Assembly: GCF_000336575.1 (NCBI RefSeq)
Contig: NZ_AOPO01000013.1
Coordinates: 62,001-126,000, forward strand
Direction of reading: 5' to 3'
Source of the DNA: Vreelandella titanicae BH1
GTDB lineage: Bacteria; Pseudomonadota; Gammaproteobacteria; Pseudomonadales; Halomonadaceae
Length of the DNA stretch: 64,000 nucleotides
Both the position numbers and the translations under genes were made by a program. Of the stretch, positions 25,656 to 34,779 are shown one piece after another (the first letter of the stretch is position 1; each line of letters begins with the position of its first letter). The notes under the pieces were generated by a model that was not told the DNA's origin, ran no database searches, and saw only the letters and a program-made list of their open reading frames with translations.

Positions 25656-25871
25656 TTAACAAGCATAGTGATAATAAAGCGAGCTTAATTCACTCAAGGG
25701 TATTTCAACCGCTGTTTGACAGTTCAGGCAGCGTACGGTGGTACTGTCTTTACCGGTGCCTTCTAAACGGAAGCGGTTCAAAAACGGGTCTTTGGGTGAC
25801 TCTGAGTTACCACAATGCCGACAGATGACATCCAGCCCGTTGACTTTGCTGCTAATAATAATGTCTCGCAC
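25656..25871 (-). CDS. Small zinc-ribbon protein
   Basis: 71 residues, starting with GTG 25871 behind an AGGAGG ribosome binding site. Two CxxC pairs, CRHCGN and CLNCQ about 30 residues apart, form a probable zinc ribbon. No DNA-binding helix is obvious. It lies between the two GGA-rich small RNAs on the opposite strand, so it is transcribed toward the end of copy 1. Function unknown; a link to the Csr/Rsm circuit is only suggested by position. Confidence 0.7.
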   Translation of the reverse strand: MRDIIISSKVNGLDVICRHCGNSESPKDPFLNRFRLEGTGKDSTTVRCLNCQTAVEIPLSELSSLYYHYAC

Positions 25872-26086
25872 GCTGACCTCCTACCATTAGGTTAGATGAT
25901 GGTTCAGGCGTGGTAACGTCCGTGTAGAGTGGTATCGTTGCCGATACTTTTAATAGTATAGCGCTGCAAGGCATATGTGCCATATAAAAAAGCGTGCTTT
26001 AAATAGGTGCAGTTAATCTGAATAAAAAAGATAAATTTTTTCCGGTTTAATAACATAGGTTAGATAAATAGAGTGTTTTAAGGTTC

Positions 26087-26237
26087 ACTGTGAGTACACA
26101 GCACAAGGAAGTGGCAACAGGGAAGATAAAGCTAGGAAAGCTTACGCTCATGGAAGCACAAACAGGATGTTTGTGAAGACGAATCAAGGAAGGTTTGATA
26201 AAGCCCCAGCCAGGGAGTGGCCGGGGCTTCTTTTTTA
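26087..26237 (+). ncRNA. CsrB/RsmZ-like small RNA, copy 2
   Basis: Paralogue of copy 1. Seven GGA motifs: CAC-AAGGAA-GTG, CAGGGAAG, AAGCT-AGGAA-AGCTT, CATGGAAGC, ACAAA-CAGGAT-GTTTGT, ATCAA-GGAAGG-TTTGAT and the terminator loop CAGGGAGT. The 5' hairpin CTGTG-AGTA-CACAG corresponds to copy 1. The upstream block AGGTTAGATAAA is shared, with GTTTTAAGG at the -10 position. Base changes relative to copy 1 keep the stems, which argues for selection on structure. Confidence 0.8.
26201..26236 (+). terminator. Terminator of small RNA copy 2, possibly bidirectional
   Basis: AAGCCCC..GCC / GGC-CGGGGCTT stem with loop AGGGAGT and a T-rich tail. The convergent M42 peptidase gene ends 12 bases away, so it may terminate both transcripts. 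Confidence 0.88.
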
Positions 26238-26247
26238 TACGCTTGTT

Positions 26248-27579
26248 TTATTTCTTCGCCTTTTTCTTACTTTTCTTACTGTCGTTGCCTTGGCTAACTG
26301 TTTTGCCTTCGCTGCTCTCGTCTTTGCTGTCATCCTTCTCACTGTCAGGCTTGTCGCCGCCTTGATGGGTGAGCGGGCTCGCTTGGTCTAAGCGCGGGTG
26401 GTTATCCAGGAATTCACGCTGCAGGTCAGGTATGGCATCCAAGGCTTGCAGGGTATGGGTGAGGGCGTGAATAGCCGCCAGCACGTCCTGGGTATGACCG
26501 GTTTCTGAGATGGTGTGCATATTACGGATGGGGAAACCAATCGAGGTAGCGGCACTGTCGATAGACGCCAATACGCCTGCCATGCCATCGGTACCCGTAT
26601 CCACACCGACAATATCGCGCTGCAGCGGAATGTCCTGCTCTTTCGCGGCCGTGGCGATAATGCGGTTGAGCTGTTCACTGGCAATAGAGCCCACCGCCAT
26701 GGTGAAGCCTTTGCCCATCTCTAGCGGCTGCATACGCTTGTCGCCGATGCCGGGCGCAGCCACATAGTCATGATTTACATCGACACCAATGAGCGCATCT
26801 GGCTTCATTTCGCCCGCCATCACGCGGCTGCCGAAACGGCCAATCTCTTCATAGCTGGCAATCGCAAACAGCACGCGCACATTTTGGGTGCCACCTGCTT
26901 CGGCGATCAAACGCGCCACTTCGGCGGCCACAAAGCAGCCTAGGCCGTTATCCAGGTAAGCGCCGTAGAAGGTATTGGGACTGAAGCCGGGGCGGATAGG
27001 GCGGTCGAAAATAATCGAATCGCCGGGCCGTACGCCCAGGTTCAGCACCTGCTGCTTTTTATTCTCGCCGTGGATCTGTAGATCCAGGTAGATCTGCTCT
27101 TTTTTCAGGCCTTTGCTACCATCGCGCTGGGCAGGATCGGAGAAGTGAATCGCGCCCAGGGCCTCGACCGTGCCGCCTTCAATGCAGCGGTAGCTACCGG
27201 GGGCGTCCGGGTCTTCGCTAAACAGCTTCACTTCATGGCCGATCAGCACAGTGGGCAGAAACGAATCAGTGTTGATCCAGATCTTGCCGTCTTCGCCAAT
27301 CGAGCGCACCTGCATGCGGATTTTATCCGCATGGCCGATCAGCATGACCTTGAACATGTCGTCGCGGCCGGGGTGAGTGTCCAGCACAACGCCCGCGTTG
27401 CCCTTAAACTGGTGAAGGTGCCAGCTTTTAGGCGCGAAGCTCTCAAAATGCGGCTTGAGCACGCCGTAGGTCATGGCAGCTTCCAGGCCTACGGGGCTAG
27501 GGGCGGCAAGAATATCGCGCATCAGTTTGAACTGCGCGTCGGGCATCGGTTGTGTCCAGGGTTTCGCACTATCGCTCAT
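26248..27579 (-). CDS. M42-family metallopeptidase
   Basis: 443 residues. Two-metal aminopeptidase fold: first ligand in MLIGHADKIRMQV, bridging aspartate in GAYLDNGLGCF, catalytic glutamates in ASYEEIGRFGSR, then GVDVNHDYV, GVDTGTDGMAG and the last histidine in HTISETGHTQDV. The final 50 residues are a charged, disordered tail rich in lysine, serine and aspartate (ends KKSKKKAKK), beyond the normal domain. M42 enzymes form large tetrahedral cytoplasmic complexes that trim peptides; some homologues are linked to osmolyte metabolism. Stand-alone gene. Confidence 0.9.
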   Translation of the reverse strand: MSDSAKPWTQPMPDAQFKLMRDILAAPSPVGLEAAMTYGVLKPHFESFAPKSWHLHQFKGNAGVVLDTHPGRDDMFKVMLIGHADKIRMQVRSIGEDGKIWINTDSFLPTVLIGHEVKLFSEDPDAPGSYRCIEGGTVEALGAIHFSDPAQRDGSKGLKKEQIYLDLQIHGENKKQQVLNLGVRPGDSIIFDRPIRPGFSPNTFYGAYLDNGLGCFVAAEVARLIAEAGGTQNVRVLFAIASYEEIGRFGSRVMAGEMKPDALIGVDVNHDYVAAPGIGDKRMQPLEMGKGFTMAVGSIASEQLNRIIATAAKEQDIPLQRDIVGVDTGTDGMAGVLASIDSAATSIGFPIRNMHTISETGHTQDVLAAIHALTHTLQALDAIPDLQREFLDNHPRLDQASPLTHQGGDKPDSEKDDSKDESSEGKTVSQGNDSKKSKKKAKK

Positions 27580-27660
27580 CGTTGTCGCTCACTCATTTTT
27601 AGGTGGATGTTAATCACCTCTAGTCTGCCAGATTCCCGCACTGTGTGTAGAGAAAGCCGC

Positions 27661-28545
27661 TTATTCATGGTGATGAATTAGCTCGCGCAGGGCGCTGGTG
27701 GCGGCGGAAGGAGGGTGACGGCGGCTCAATATAATGCCCAGCTCACGACGAATGGTTGGCTCTACCAACGGGCGGTACTCAATCCCATCAGCGGCAATTT
27801 GACGAAAACTGAGCGAGGGCAGCACGCTAATGCCTAACCCCGCAGCTACCATGCGGCCTACTGTGGCGATCTGGCGCGCATCGCACAAGATATCCAGCCG
27901 TTCTCCTACGCTCTGCATAATGCGGTCAATATCCTGGCGCGAGCTGGAAAGGCGATTGATACCAATAAACGGATAAGCTGCAAGTTGGCTCCAGGCGATG
28001 GCTGATTGCGCCAGCAACGGATGCCCGCAGGGGCAAACGACCACATAGCTGTCTTCGAGGACGGGTTCAAACGTTAAGTCGTCTGCGTCGCTTGGCGGCA
28101 CTGAAAGACCCAGATCGGCGCGGCCTTCGCGCACCATTTGATTGATCTGATCGGCCAGCACATCGTGCAGGCTGAGGTTAATACGTGGGTAGGCTTCATG
28201 AAAAAGCTTAATGACCCGCGGGAATAGTCCTGCCGCCAGAGTGGGGAGGGCGGCCACGGTTACCTTTCCGCGCTGTTTGGAAAATTGGTCGTTGAGATCC
28301 TCAAAGGCTTCGTTCCAATCATTCAAGAGCCGCACGGCAACGGGCAGAAAAGCCTCGCCTTCCGGTGTTAACGCGAGCTGGCGCGTGGTGCGGGAAAACA
28401 GTGCACCACCGACGTTCTCCTCAAGTTTACGCAGCGCAATAGAGATCGCCGGTTGGGAAAGATGTACTCGCTCGCTGGCCTCTGCAAGGCTGCGCGAGTG
28501 GGCGACGGCAACAAAAACACGCAACTGCTGGATGCTTGGATTCAT
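27661..28545 (-). CDS. LysR-family transcriptional regulator
   Basis: 294 residues. The N-terminal helix-turn-helix is complete (QLRVFVAVAHSRSLAEASERVHLSQPAISIALRKLEE), and the effector domain follows from residue 90. It is divergent from the TAXI-TRAP/AtuA operon with 156 bases between starts, so it most likely controls that operon, with the transported organic acid or its product as inducer. The ribosome binding site is weak. No unusual features. Confidence 0.93.
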   Translation of the reverse strand: MNPSIQQLRVFVAVAHSRSLAEASERVHLSQPAISIALRKLEENVGGALFSRTTRQLALTPEGEAFLPVAVRLLNDWNEAFEDLNDQFSKQRGKVTVAALPTLAAGLFPRVIKLFHEAYPRINLSLHDVLADQINQMVREGRADLGLSVPPSDADDLTFEPVLEDSYVVVCPCGHPLLAQSAIAWSQLAAYPFIGINRLSSSRQDIDRIMQSVGERLDILCDARQIATVGRMVAAGLGISVLPSLSFRQIAADGIEYRPLVEPTIRRELGIILSRRHPPSAATSALRELIHHHE

Positions 28546-28701
28546 TTAGAAAGTAAAACATAAATTAAAAACTATTCAATATACAAAATTAAACCGGAGC
28601 ACCATGCTTGGCTTATCGCGATTAGATTCGTCGCGATCACCGTTTTAGATAAAAACCGCTCTACAATAACAATAGCTCGCTTAGCGAGCTTCGGAGACAC
28701 A

Positions 28702-29667
28702 ATGAAAACGCTACTGACCGCCATGGTGGCAAGCGCCGCTGTGCTAGCCGCTGCGACCTCTCATGCCGATGAACGCCTGTTGATTGGCTCTACCTCAAGC
28801 TCCTCCAGCCACTACAGCTACTTTGTGGCAGTCAATCAGATTATTAATAACCAAGTTGAAGGGATCAGTTCTTCGGTTGCCGAAACCGGTGCCACTGTGG
28901 ATAACCTGCGCCGTTTAGGCCGCAACCAAATCGATATGGGCCTGGTGACCACCAATACGGGTTATCACGCCTACGCCGGTGAGGAGGATTTTGAAGGCCG
29001 CCCCGTCGATAACCGCCTGCTCTGGGTCTACACCGTGGCACCGCAGAATACCGTAATGCGCCAGGATGCAGGGGTGGAAACCTTTGCTGACTTAAACGGT
29101 GTGCGCTTCAATCCAGGCATTACGGGGTCAGCTACTGAGAAAACCACCGAAGCGGTAATGCGCGCACTTGGTATCGAACCGGATTATGTACGTGGTTCCA
29201 CCACCGATATGGTCGACGCCATGAAAGATGGCCGAGTGATGGGGTCGGTAAAATCGGGTGTCGGAGAACGCCTGGATGGCTCCTCCATGGATATCGCCAC
29301 TTTCACACCGATTAGCGTGCTGTCGCTTGACCAAGAGCAGGCCGACACACTGCGCAGCGAAATGCCCGATGTGGCGATTGTCGATGTACCTGAAGGTGCT
29401 GCGGAGGGGATTCCTGCCTACACCACTTGGGCCTTTGGTGTGGCCGTGCACGCCCATCCGGATATGGATGAAGAAACCGCCTATCAAATCGTCAAAGCGG
29501 TGATGGAAAACCCAGAGCCGCAGGTTAACGCCTTCGCTGCCATGCAGGATGCGGATATGGCGAAGATGACCCTGGAGGTTGGCACCGTGCCACTGCATGC
29601 TGGCGCTGCGCGCTATTTCGAAGAGCAGGGGTATGACATCCCCGATGCCTTGCAGCCAGTCCAGTAA
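28702..29667 (+). CDS. TAXI-family TRAP transporter substrate-binding protein
   Basis: 321 residues. Sec signal MKTLLTAMVASAAVLAAATSHA with cleavage before DERLLIGS. The mature part has the TAXI opening IGSTSSSSSHYSYFVAVNQIIN, a short variant of the GTGGTGGTYYPLGG-type motif, and VETFADLNGVRFNPGITGSATEKTTEAVMRALG. It is a periplasmic receptor for an organic acid, delivering it to the fused permease encoded 15 bases downstream. Divergent LysR gene upstream. Confidence 0.92.
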   Translation: MKTLLTAMVASAAVLAAATSHADERLLIGSTSSSSSHYSYFVAVNQIINNQVEGISSSVAETGATVDNLRRLGRNQIDMGLVTTNTGYHAYAGEEDFEGRPVDNRLLWVYTVAPQNTVMRQDAGVETFADLNGVRFNPGITGSATEKTTEAVMRALGIEPDYVRGSTTDMVDAMKDGRVMGSVKSGVGERLDGSSMDIATFTPISVLSLDQEQADTLRSEMPDVAIVDVPEGAAEGIPAYTTWAFGVAVHAHPDMDEETAYQIVKAVMENPEPQVNAFAAMQDADMAKMTLEVGTVPLHAGAARYFEEQGYDIPDALQPVQ

Positions 29668-29682
29668 GGCCAATCGGAGAAG

Positions 29683-31599
29683 ATGATCATGCGTGAGACA
29701 GTCACCAAAGGCTTGGCGCTCCTGTTGGGCGGGCTAATCCTGTATACCTCCGCCACTGGGCCGTTCGAGAGTTTGATTCAGCGGAGTATCTTTCTCGCGC
29801 TGGTCATTTTGCTAGGGCTTGCCGTTTATCCGTTAGGCGCAGGCAAGCGCTGGCGCCCGCTGGGTATCGCTATTGATGTGGTGTTGGCAGTGGGTGTGGT
29901 AGTTGCCTGCAGCTATGTGGCGCTTAACTACGAACAAATTCTGGTCGAACTACCCTGGGCAACGCCTCGGGATATGTTGCTGACCGGCGTACTGCTAGTG
30001 GCTATTTTGGAACTGTCACGCCGTGCCATCGGCGTGATCTTTCCACTGTTGGTGTTAGTGGGGTTGGCCTATGCGTGGTTTGGAGCAGCCATTCCAGGGC
30101 CGCTCGGCCACCGTGGTTTTGATCTGTATTACATGACCGAAACCATCTACCTCGGCGATTTAGGCGTGTGGGGCATGCTGGTGGGCGTCGCCGCCACCAC
30201 TATCGCTGCTTTCGTGTTGTTCGGCTGTTTGCTGCTACATACCGGAGGCGGTAATACCTTTATGGATCTGGCGCTGCGTATTAGCGGCCGCTCGCCAGGC
30301 GGTGCTGCCAAAGTGGCCACGGTGGCCTCCGGGCTATTCGGCATGGTCAGCGGCAGTGCGGTGGCCAATGTGGCCACCACGGGCAACTTCACCATTCCCA
30401 TGATGAAGCGCTTGAACTACCCACGCCCGTTCGCAGCTGGAGTTGAGGCCGTGGCCTCTACCGGCGGCCAAATCGCACCGCCAATCCTGGGTGCTGCGGC
30501 ATTTATCATGGCGGAAATTCTAGGCGAAAGTTACCTGCGTATCGCCTTGGCGGCCTTGTTGCCAGCGATTCTTTTCTATCTCGGGGTGTTTGTCACCATT
30601 CACCTCGTCGCCAAGCGCCGCCAACTGCAGGTAGTGCCCGATGATGAGCTGCCAAGCTGGTCAGACGTGATACGCCCTGAACGAATTATTCCCATTCTGG
30701 CTGCATTAGGCGGGCTGTTTTACGGCGTGCTCAGCGGTCGTTCGATCCAAATGTCGGCGTTCTACGGCATCTTGATGACCGTGCTAACGTTCGTGCCTTT
30801 TGCGCTCATGGCTAAGATGCCGCTGCGCGAGATCCTCGGCAAGCTGGTGGCAGGCTTAGTCGATGCAGGCAAGGGCATGGTGATTATTGGCGTGCTGCTG
30901 GCCGGGGCGCAGATACTGGTGGCGATGATCGGTATGACAGGCATCGGTGTGACCCTAGCCAGCTTGATAGTCACGGTGGGCGGAGAGTCGCTGTTCCTGG
31001 TCGCCTTTATCGTCGGCGGCGTGTGTCTGATTTTGGGCATGGGGATTCCGACCACGGCAGCGTATGTTCTGGTGGCATCAGTGCTGGCGCCTGCGCTCAC
31101 CACCATCGGTGTTGAGCCGCTGATTGCCCACCTATTCGTTTTCTACTTCGCGACACTCTCAGTCATTACACCGCCTGTCTGCATTGCGGTCTTTGTGGCC
31201 TCAGGCATTGCCGACACCAACTGGCTGCCTGCGGCGGTTGAATCAGTGCGCTTGGCGGCGGCTATCTACGTCATTCCCTTCCTGCTGCTGATCTACCCAG
31301 CCCTGGCAGGGTTTGGTTCTGCCCTGGAGATCGTCTTGGCCAGCTGCCAAGGGGTCGTGTTTGTGATGGCCTTCGCCGCGCTGATGTCCCGGGTAGCCAT
31401 GACGGGTAAGCGCGTGATCGATGTCGTGGGGCTGATCGCGGTCATTGGACTGGCGCTGACACCCGGCTGGCTGACCACGCTGGCGGCGCTAGCCCTGATC
31501 ATTGGGCTATTTATACGCCGCCGCTCGCTGCTGAGAGACGAGCAGGGGACCGTCGCGGGCGACCACCACTCTCTTCAGGCCAAGGAGACACAGCTATGA
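29683..31599 (+). CDS. TRAP transporter fused 4TM/12TM permease
   Basis: 638 residues with 16-18 hydrophobic segments, DctQ-like and DctM-like parts fused as is usual for TAXI systems. The typical TRAP-fused blocks GGAAKVATVASGLFGMVSGSAVANVATTGNFTIPMMKR and VEAVASTGGQIAPPILGAAAFIMAE are intact, and a later GMGIPTTAAYVLVASVLAPAL is the second sodium/substrate site. It overlaps the AtuA-type gene by 4 bases (ATGA), so transport and catabolism are translationally coupled. Sodium-driven import is expected. Confidence 0.94.
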   Translation: MIMRETVTKGLALLLGGLILYTSATGPFESLIQRSIFLALVILLGLAVYPLGAGKRWRPLGIAIDVVLAVGVVVACSYVALNYEQILVELPWATPRDMLLTGVLLVAILELSRRAIGVIFPLLVLVGLAYAWFGAAIPGPLGHRGFDLYYMTETIYLGDLGVWGMLVGVAATTIAAFVLFGCLLLHTGGGNTFMDLALRISGRSPGGAAKVATVASGLFGMVSGSAVANVATTGNFTIPMMKRLNYPRPFAAGVEAVASTGGQIAPPILGAAAFIMAEILGESYLRIALAALLPAILFYLGVFVTIHLVAKRRQLQVVPDDELPSWSDVIRPERIIPILAALGGLFYGVLSGRSIQMSAFYGILMTVLTFVPFALMAKMPLREILGKLVAGLVDAGKGMVIIGVLLAGAQILVAMIGMTGIGVTLASLIVTVGGESLFLVAFIVGGVCLILGMGIPTTAAYVLVASVLAPALTTIGVEPLIAHLFVFYFATLSVITPPVCIAVFVASGIADTNWLPAAVESVRLAAAIYVIPFLLLIYPALAGFGSALEIVLASCQGVVFVMAFAALMSRVAMTGKRVIDVVGLIAVIGLALTPGWLTTLAALALIIGLFIRRRSLLRDEQGTVAGDHHSLQAKETQL

Positions 31600-33002
31600 G
31601 CTTTTTATTAGGCAGTGGTGCGGGTTTTTCTGGCGACCGTACCGATGCGGCCGTGGCGGTGGTGGCAGAGTTGATCAAGCGACAGCAGCCCTCCGCTTTA
31701 GTATTTGAAACCCTGGGTGAACGGACATTAGCGGCAGCTCACCGCGCGATGCGTGATGATCCCGAAAGCGGGTTTGAACCGCTGTTAGACGAGCTGCTGG
31801 CGCCAGTGCTGCGCGACTGCCTGGATCACGACATTAAGATTTTAGGCAACTTTGGTGCGGCGAACCCCCGTGGTGCTTGTCAGGTAATTGCTGACTTGGC
31901 GACACAGCTTGGGCGCGGGGATGTGCGCATTGCCCAGGTGCACGGTGACGATATCCGCCAGCAGCTACATAGCTTGGACTTACAGCGCTGGGAGGCCGAG
32001 CGGCTGGATATGCCTGGCGATGACGCCCTGATTTCAGCCAATGTCTACCTGGGAGCCAAGGCGCTGGCTGAGGCGTTGGCCATGCAGGCGGATGTGGTGG
32101 TTACAGGCCGTGTTGCCGACCCGGCGCTGTTTTTAGCGCCGCTGATGCACCACTTCGATTGGCGTTGGGACGATTGGGATCGCCTGGCTTGCGGGATGAT
32201 GGCGGGGCATTTGGCTGAGTGTGGCGCCCAGGTAAGCGGCGGCTACTTTGCCGATCCGGGTTTTAAAGACGTGCCGGGGCTCGCCACGGTGGGCTATCCG
32301 ATTATTGAAGTGGAGCAGGATGGCAGCCTTATTATTACCAAGCCTGCCAATACCGGTGGCTGTGTTACCGAGCAAACGGTGAAAGAACAGCTGCTTTACG
32401 AAGTGCATGACCCGGCGAATTACCTAACCCCGGATGTCACGGTGGATCTTTCCCACGCCGAGGTGCGTCAGTTGTCACCTAACCGTGTGGCGGTGACGGG
32501 AATTCGCGGCAAGCCTGCGCCTGAGCGGCTAAAAACCACCGTGTGCTATGAAGGCGGTTGGCAGGGCGAGGCGGAAATCTCCTATGCCGGCCCGAACGCC
32601 TTGGCACGAGCCCAGCTTGCAGCGCAGGTACTGCGTGAACGATTGGTGTTTCGAGCCCCTGCTGAGCTGCGTACCCGCTTGGATATCATTGGCTTGGCCA
32701 GCGTATTCGATAGCGATAGCGGTGAGCTGCAGCGTAGCGCTTCAGCGTCTGCCAGCGGCGATTATCGGCTGCGACTGGCGGCCGAGCACAGCGAGCGGCG
32801 CTGGGTAGCCCGCGCCACCCAGGAGCTATTGGCGCTTTATTGTGCCGGGCCCGCGGGTGGCGGTGGCGTGCGGCGCCAATTTCAAAGGCGAGTATTTACC
32901 GCCTCTTATTTGGTCAAACGTAGCGACGTTAATGCTCATGCCAGCCTGTTTGAATCGTCGCCGCTCGGCGAACGTAGGAGTGAACGTTATGCTGCAAGCT
33001 GA
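31596..33002 (+). CDS. AtuA-family protein (DUF1446)
   Basis: 468 residues. The N-terminal GSGAGFSGDRTDAAVAVVAEL, the NFGAANPRGACQVIADLA block, and ANVYLGAKALAEALAMQADVVVTGRVADPALFLAPLMHHF mark the acyclic-terpene-utilisation AtuA family. A further segment TKPANTGGCVTEQTVKEQLLYEVHDPANYLTPDV is also conserved. The exact reaction of AtuA-type proteins is not established; they occur with acyl-CoA or hydroxy-acid catabolism genes. Here the only partners are a transporter and a small AtuA-like subunit, without the carboxylase of the atu cluster. Confidence 0.9.
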   Translation: MSFLLGSGAGFSGDRTDAAVAVVAELIKRQQPSALVFETLGERTLAAAHRAMRDDPESGFEPLLDELLAPVLRDCLDHDIKILGNFGAANPRGACQVIADLATQLGRGDVRIAQVHGDDIRQQLHSLDLQRWEAERLDMPGDDALISANVYLGAKALAEALAMQADVVVTGRVADPALFLAPLMHHFDWRWDDWDRLACGMMAGHLAECGAQVSGGYFADPGFKDVPGLATVGYPIIEVEQDGSLIITKPANTGGCVTEQTVKEQLLYEVHDPANYLTPDVTVDLSHAEVRQLSPNRVAVTGIRGKPAPERLKTTVCYEGGWQGEAEISYAGPNALARAQLAAQVLRERLVFRAPAELRTRLDIIGLASVFDSDSGELQRSASASASGDYRLRLAAEHSERRWVARATQELLALYCAGPAGGGGVRRQFQRRVFTASYLVKRSDVNAHASLFESSPLGERRSERYAAS

Positions 33003-33345
33003 CCACACGCAAACAACGGTGCGCCCGGATACCTCAGTCGCTCTTCATCAACTCGCCCATGCCCGCGCAGGTGATAAGGGGGAACGGCTAAACGTGGCAC
33101 TGTTTGCCTATGACCCAGACCATTACACCACCCTGCTGGAGCAGGTAACCGAGGAGCGTGTGCTGGCGCTGTTTGCTCATCGTGGTGCCAGCCGAGTGCG
33201 GCGTTACCCTTTGCCTAATTTGGCGGGCATGAACTTCGTGATCGATGACGTGCTGCAGGGCGGCGTTAATGGCGCGCTCAACTTGGATGGGCATGGCAAG
33301 ACGCTATCGTTTTTGCTGTTAAGCATGGAGGTTGATGCGAGCTAG
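32989..33345 (+). CDS. AtuA-associated small C-terminal-type subunit
   Basis: 118 residues from ATG 32989, with a TAGGAG site at 32975-32980 and a 14-base overlap with the AtuA gene. LHQLAHARAGDKGERLNVALFAYDP and the late PNLAGMNFVIDDVLQGGVNGALNLDGHGKTLSFLLLSMEV correspond to the C-terminal domain fused to AtuA in some species. Here it is a separate gene, so the two proteins probably form a complex. Function unknown. Confidence 0.88.
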   Translation: MLQADHTQTTVRPDTSVALHQLAHARAGDKGERLNVALFAYDPDHYTTLLEQVTEERVLALFAHRGASRVRRYPLPNLAGMNFVIDDVLQGGVNGALNLDGHGKTLSFLLLSMEVDAS

Positions 33346-33482
33346 GCCTTTTTAACCTCGCTCCTCGACTTAGGTGGTCATGACCCGCTGCCTGAAAGGC
33401 CTTACTATGACGATAAAATACGCACGCTAATTAACATAACGTCAGCTCAGTCGTCGTTAAAGAGCCGTTCAGGAGTAGCCCC

Positions 33483-34706
33483 ATGACCGTCGCAACGCTA
33501 GGTGCCCAGCGCTTCAAAGTGCTGTTGGCGGGCGTTTTTAGCCAAATATTATGTGTTGGCATCGCGCGCTTTGCCTATACCCCATTGCTACCGGTGATGC
33601 AGCAGCAGACCTGGATGGGTGATGCCGATGGCGGCTGGCTGGCTGCGGTTAACTACGCGGGCTATATGCTGGGGGCCGTGCTGGCCGCCTCTATTCACAG
33701 TATTTATATCAAAGACACGCTATTTCGCTGCGGGTTAATCCTGGCGGTAATCACGACTGCGGGTATGGCGCTTACCGATCACTTCTGGGTTTGGGCGGGG
33801 TTGCGTTTTCTGGCGGGTCTTTCAAGCAGCGCTGCAATGCTATTAGCGTCAGGGCTGATTCTTCACTGGTTAATCCAACATCGCCAGCGCGGCGAGCTGG
33901 GAATTCATTTTGCCGGTTTGGGGCTAGGCATGATTGTCGCGGCGGTGGCAGTGGAGATGATGCTCCAGTTTTCCTTTAGCTGGCAGACCCAATGGTGGGG
34001 CTTTAGCCTGCTGGGTGCCGTGCTGCTGGTGCCTGCCTGGCGCTGGCTGCCGCGGCCGGAAAGGCCGCTAGAGGGGGCTCACGTGGCGAGTAGCCGAACC
34101 GCTACGCCGCCAACACGTACTTTTATGCGCTGGATGCTCGCCGCCTACTTTTGCGCCGGTTATGGCTATGTGATCAGCGCTACCTTCTTAGTTGCCATCG
34201 TTGAGCGTGAGCCGCTGCTGGCGGGGATGGGCAACTGGACGTTCGCTCTGGCCGGTTTAGCCGCCGCCCCAGCGGTGATGCTGTGGGATCTGGTCGCCCG
34301 TCGAGTGGGCTATTTAGGGGCGCTTATTCTCGCCATGGGGATTCAGGTAGTGGGGATCGTACTGCCTGCGATTACCGCGAACTCAGCAGTGGTACTGCTC
34401 AGTGCGGTGCTCTATGGCGGTACCTTCCTTGGTTGCGTCAGCCTTGTGCTGACCATGGCAGGTAGGCTCTATCCTTCCAGCCCCGCGCGGCTAATGGGGC
34501 AGATGACTCTGGCATACGGCGCCGCCCAGATATGCGCCCCGGCATTAACCGGTATGTTGGCTGAAACCTCTGGCCACTATGATGTTGGGCTGTGGTTGGC
34601 GGGCGGTTTTGTAACGCTTGGCGCGGTGCTGCTGGCCTGTTTGCGCCGGGTAGATCAAACCGCTCAACGCTTGGATGCCGCCGCAAAAGCCACGGTGTAC
34701 GCCTAG
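33483..34706 (+). CDS. YbfB/YjiJ-family MFS transporter
   Basis: 407 residues with 12 hydrophobic segments. The opening GIARFAYTPLLPVMQQQ and the following DGGWLAAVNYAGYMLGA are the typical first-loop motif of YbfB/YjiJ transporters. AGGAG precedes the ATG. It stands 137 bases after the AtuA operon, in the same direction. Substrate unknown; it might export a product of that pathway, but nothing in the sequence proves it. Confidence 0.9.
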   Translation: MTVATLGAQRFKVLLAGVFSQILCVGIARFAYTPLLPVMQQQTWMGDADGGWLAAVNYAGYMLGAVLAASIHSIYIKDTLFRCGLILAVITTAGMALTDHFWVWAGLRFLAGLSSSAAMLLASGLILHWLIQHRQRGELGIHFAGLGLGMIVAAVAVEMMLQFSFSWQTQWWGFSLLGAVLLVPAWRWLPRPERPLEGAHVASSRTATPPTRTFMRWMLAAYFCAGYGYVISATFLVAIVEREPLLAGMGNWTFALAGLAAAPAVMLWDLVARRVGYLGALILAMGIQVVGIVLPAITANSAVVLLSAVLYGGTFLGCVSLVLTMAGRLYPSSPARLMGQMTLAYGAAQICAPALTGMLAETSGHYDVGLWLAGGFVTLGAVLLACLRRVDQTAQRLDAAAKATVYA

Positions 34707-34779
34707 GAACTGGGGCCTAGTGGGCATTACCCTCGAAATCCTTTAGGATGAGCGCCTTTTTCTTACGGGATATGGGCAA

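Noticed and set aside
26167..26391. 74-codon plus-strand frame starting in small RNA copy 2
   Set aside because: It runs through the RNA terminator and the 3' end of the M42 gene on the other strand; composition is that of an antisense shadow.
31596..33345. AtuA gene broken by a frameshift into two frames
   Set aside because: The second part has its own ATG and TAGGAG site and begins where the known C-terminal domain begins; this split arrangement is normal in the family.
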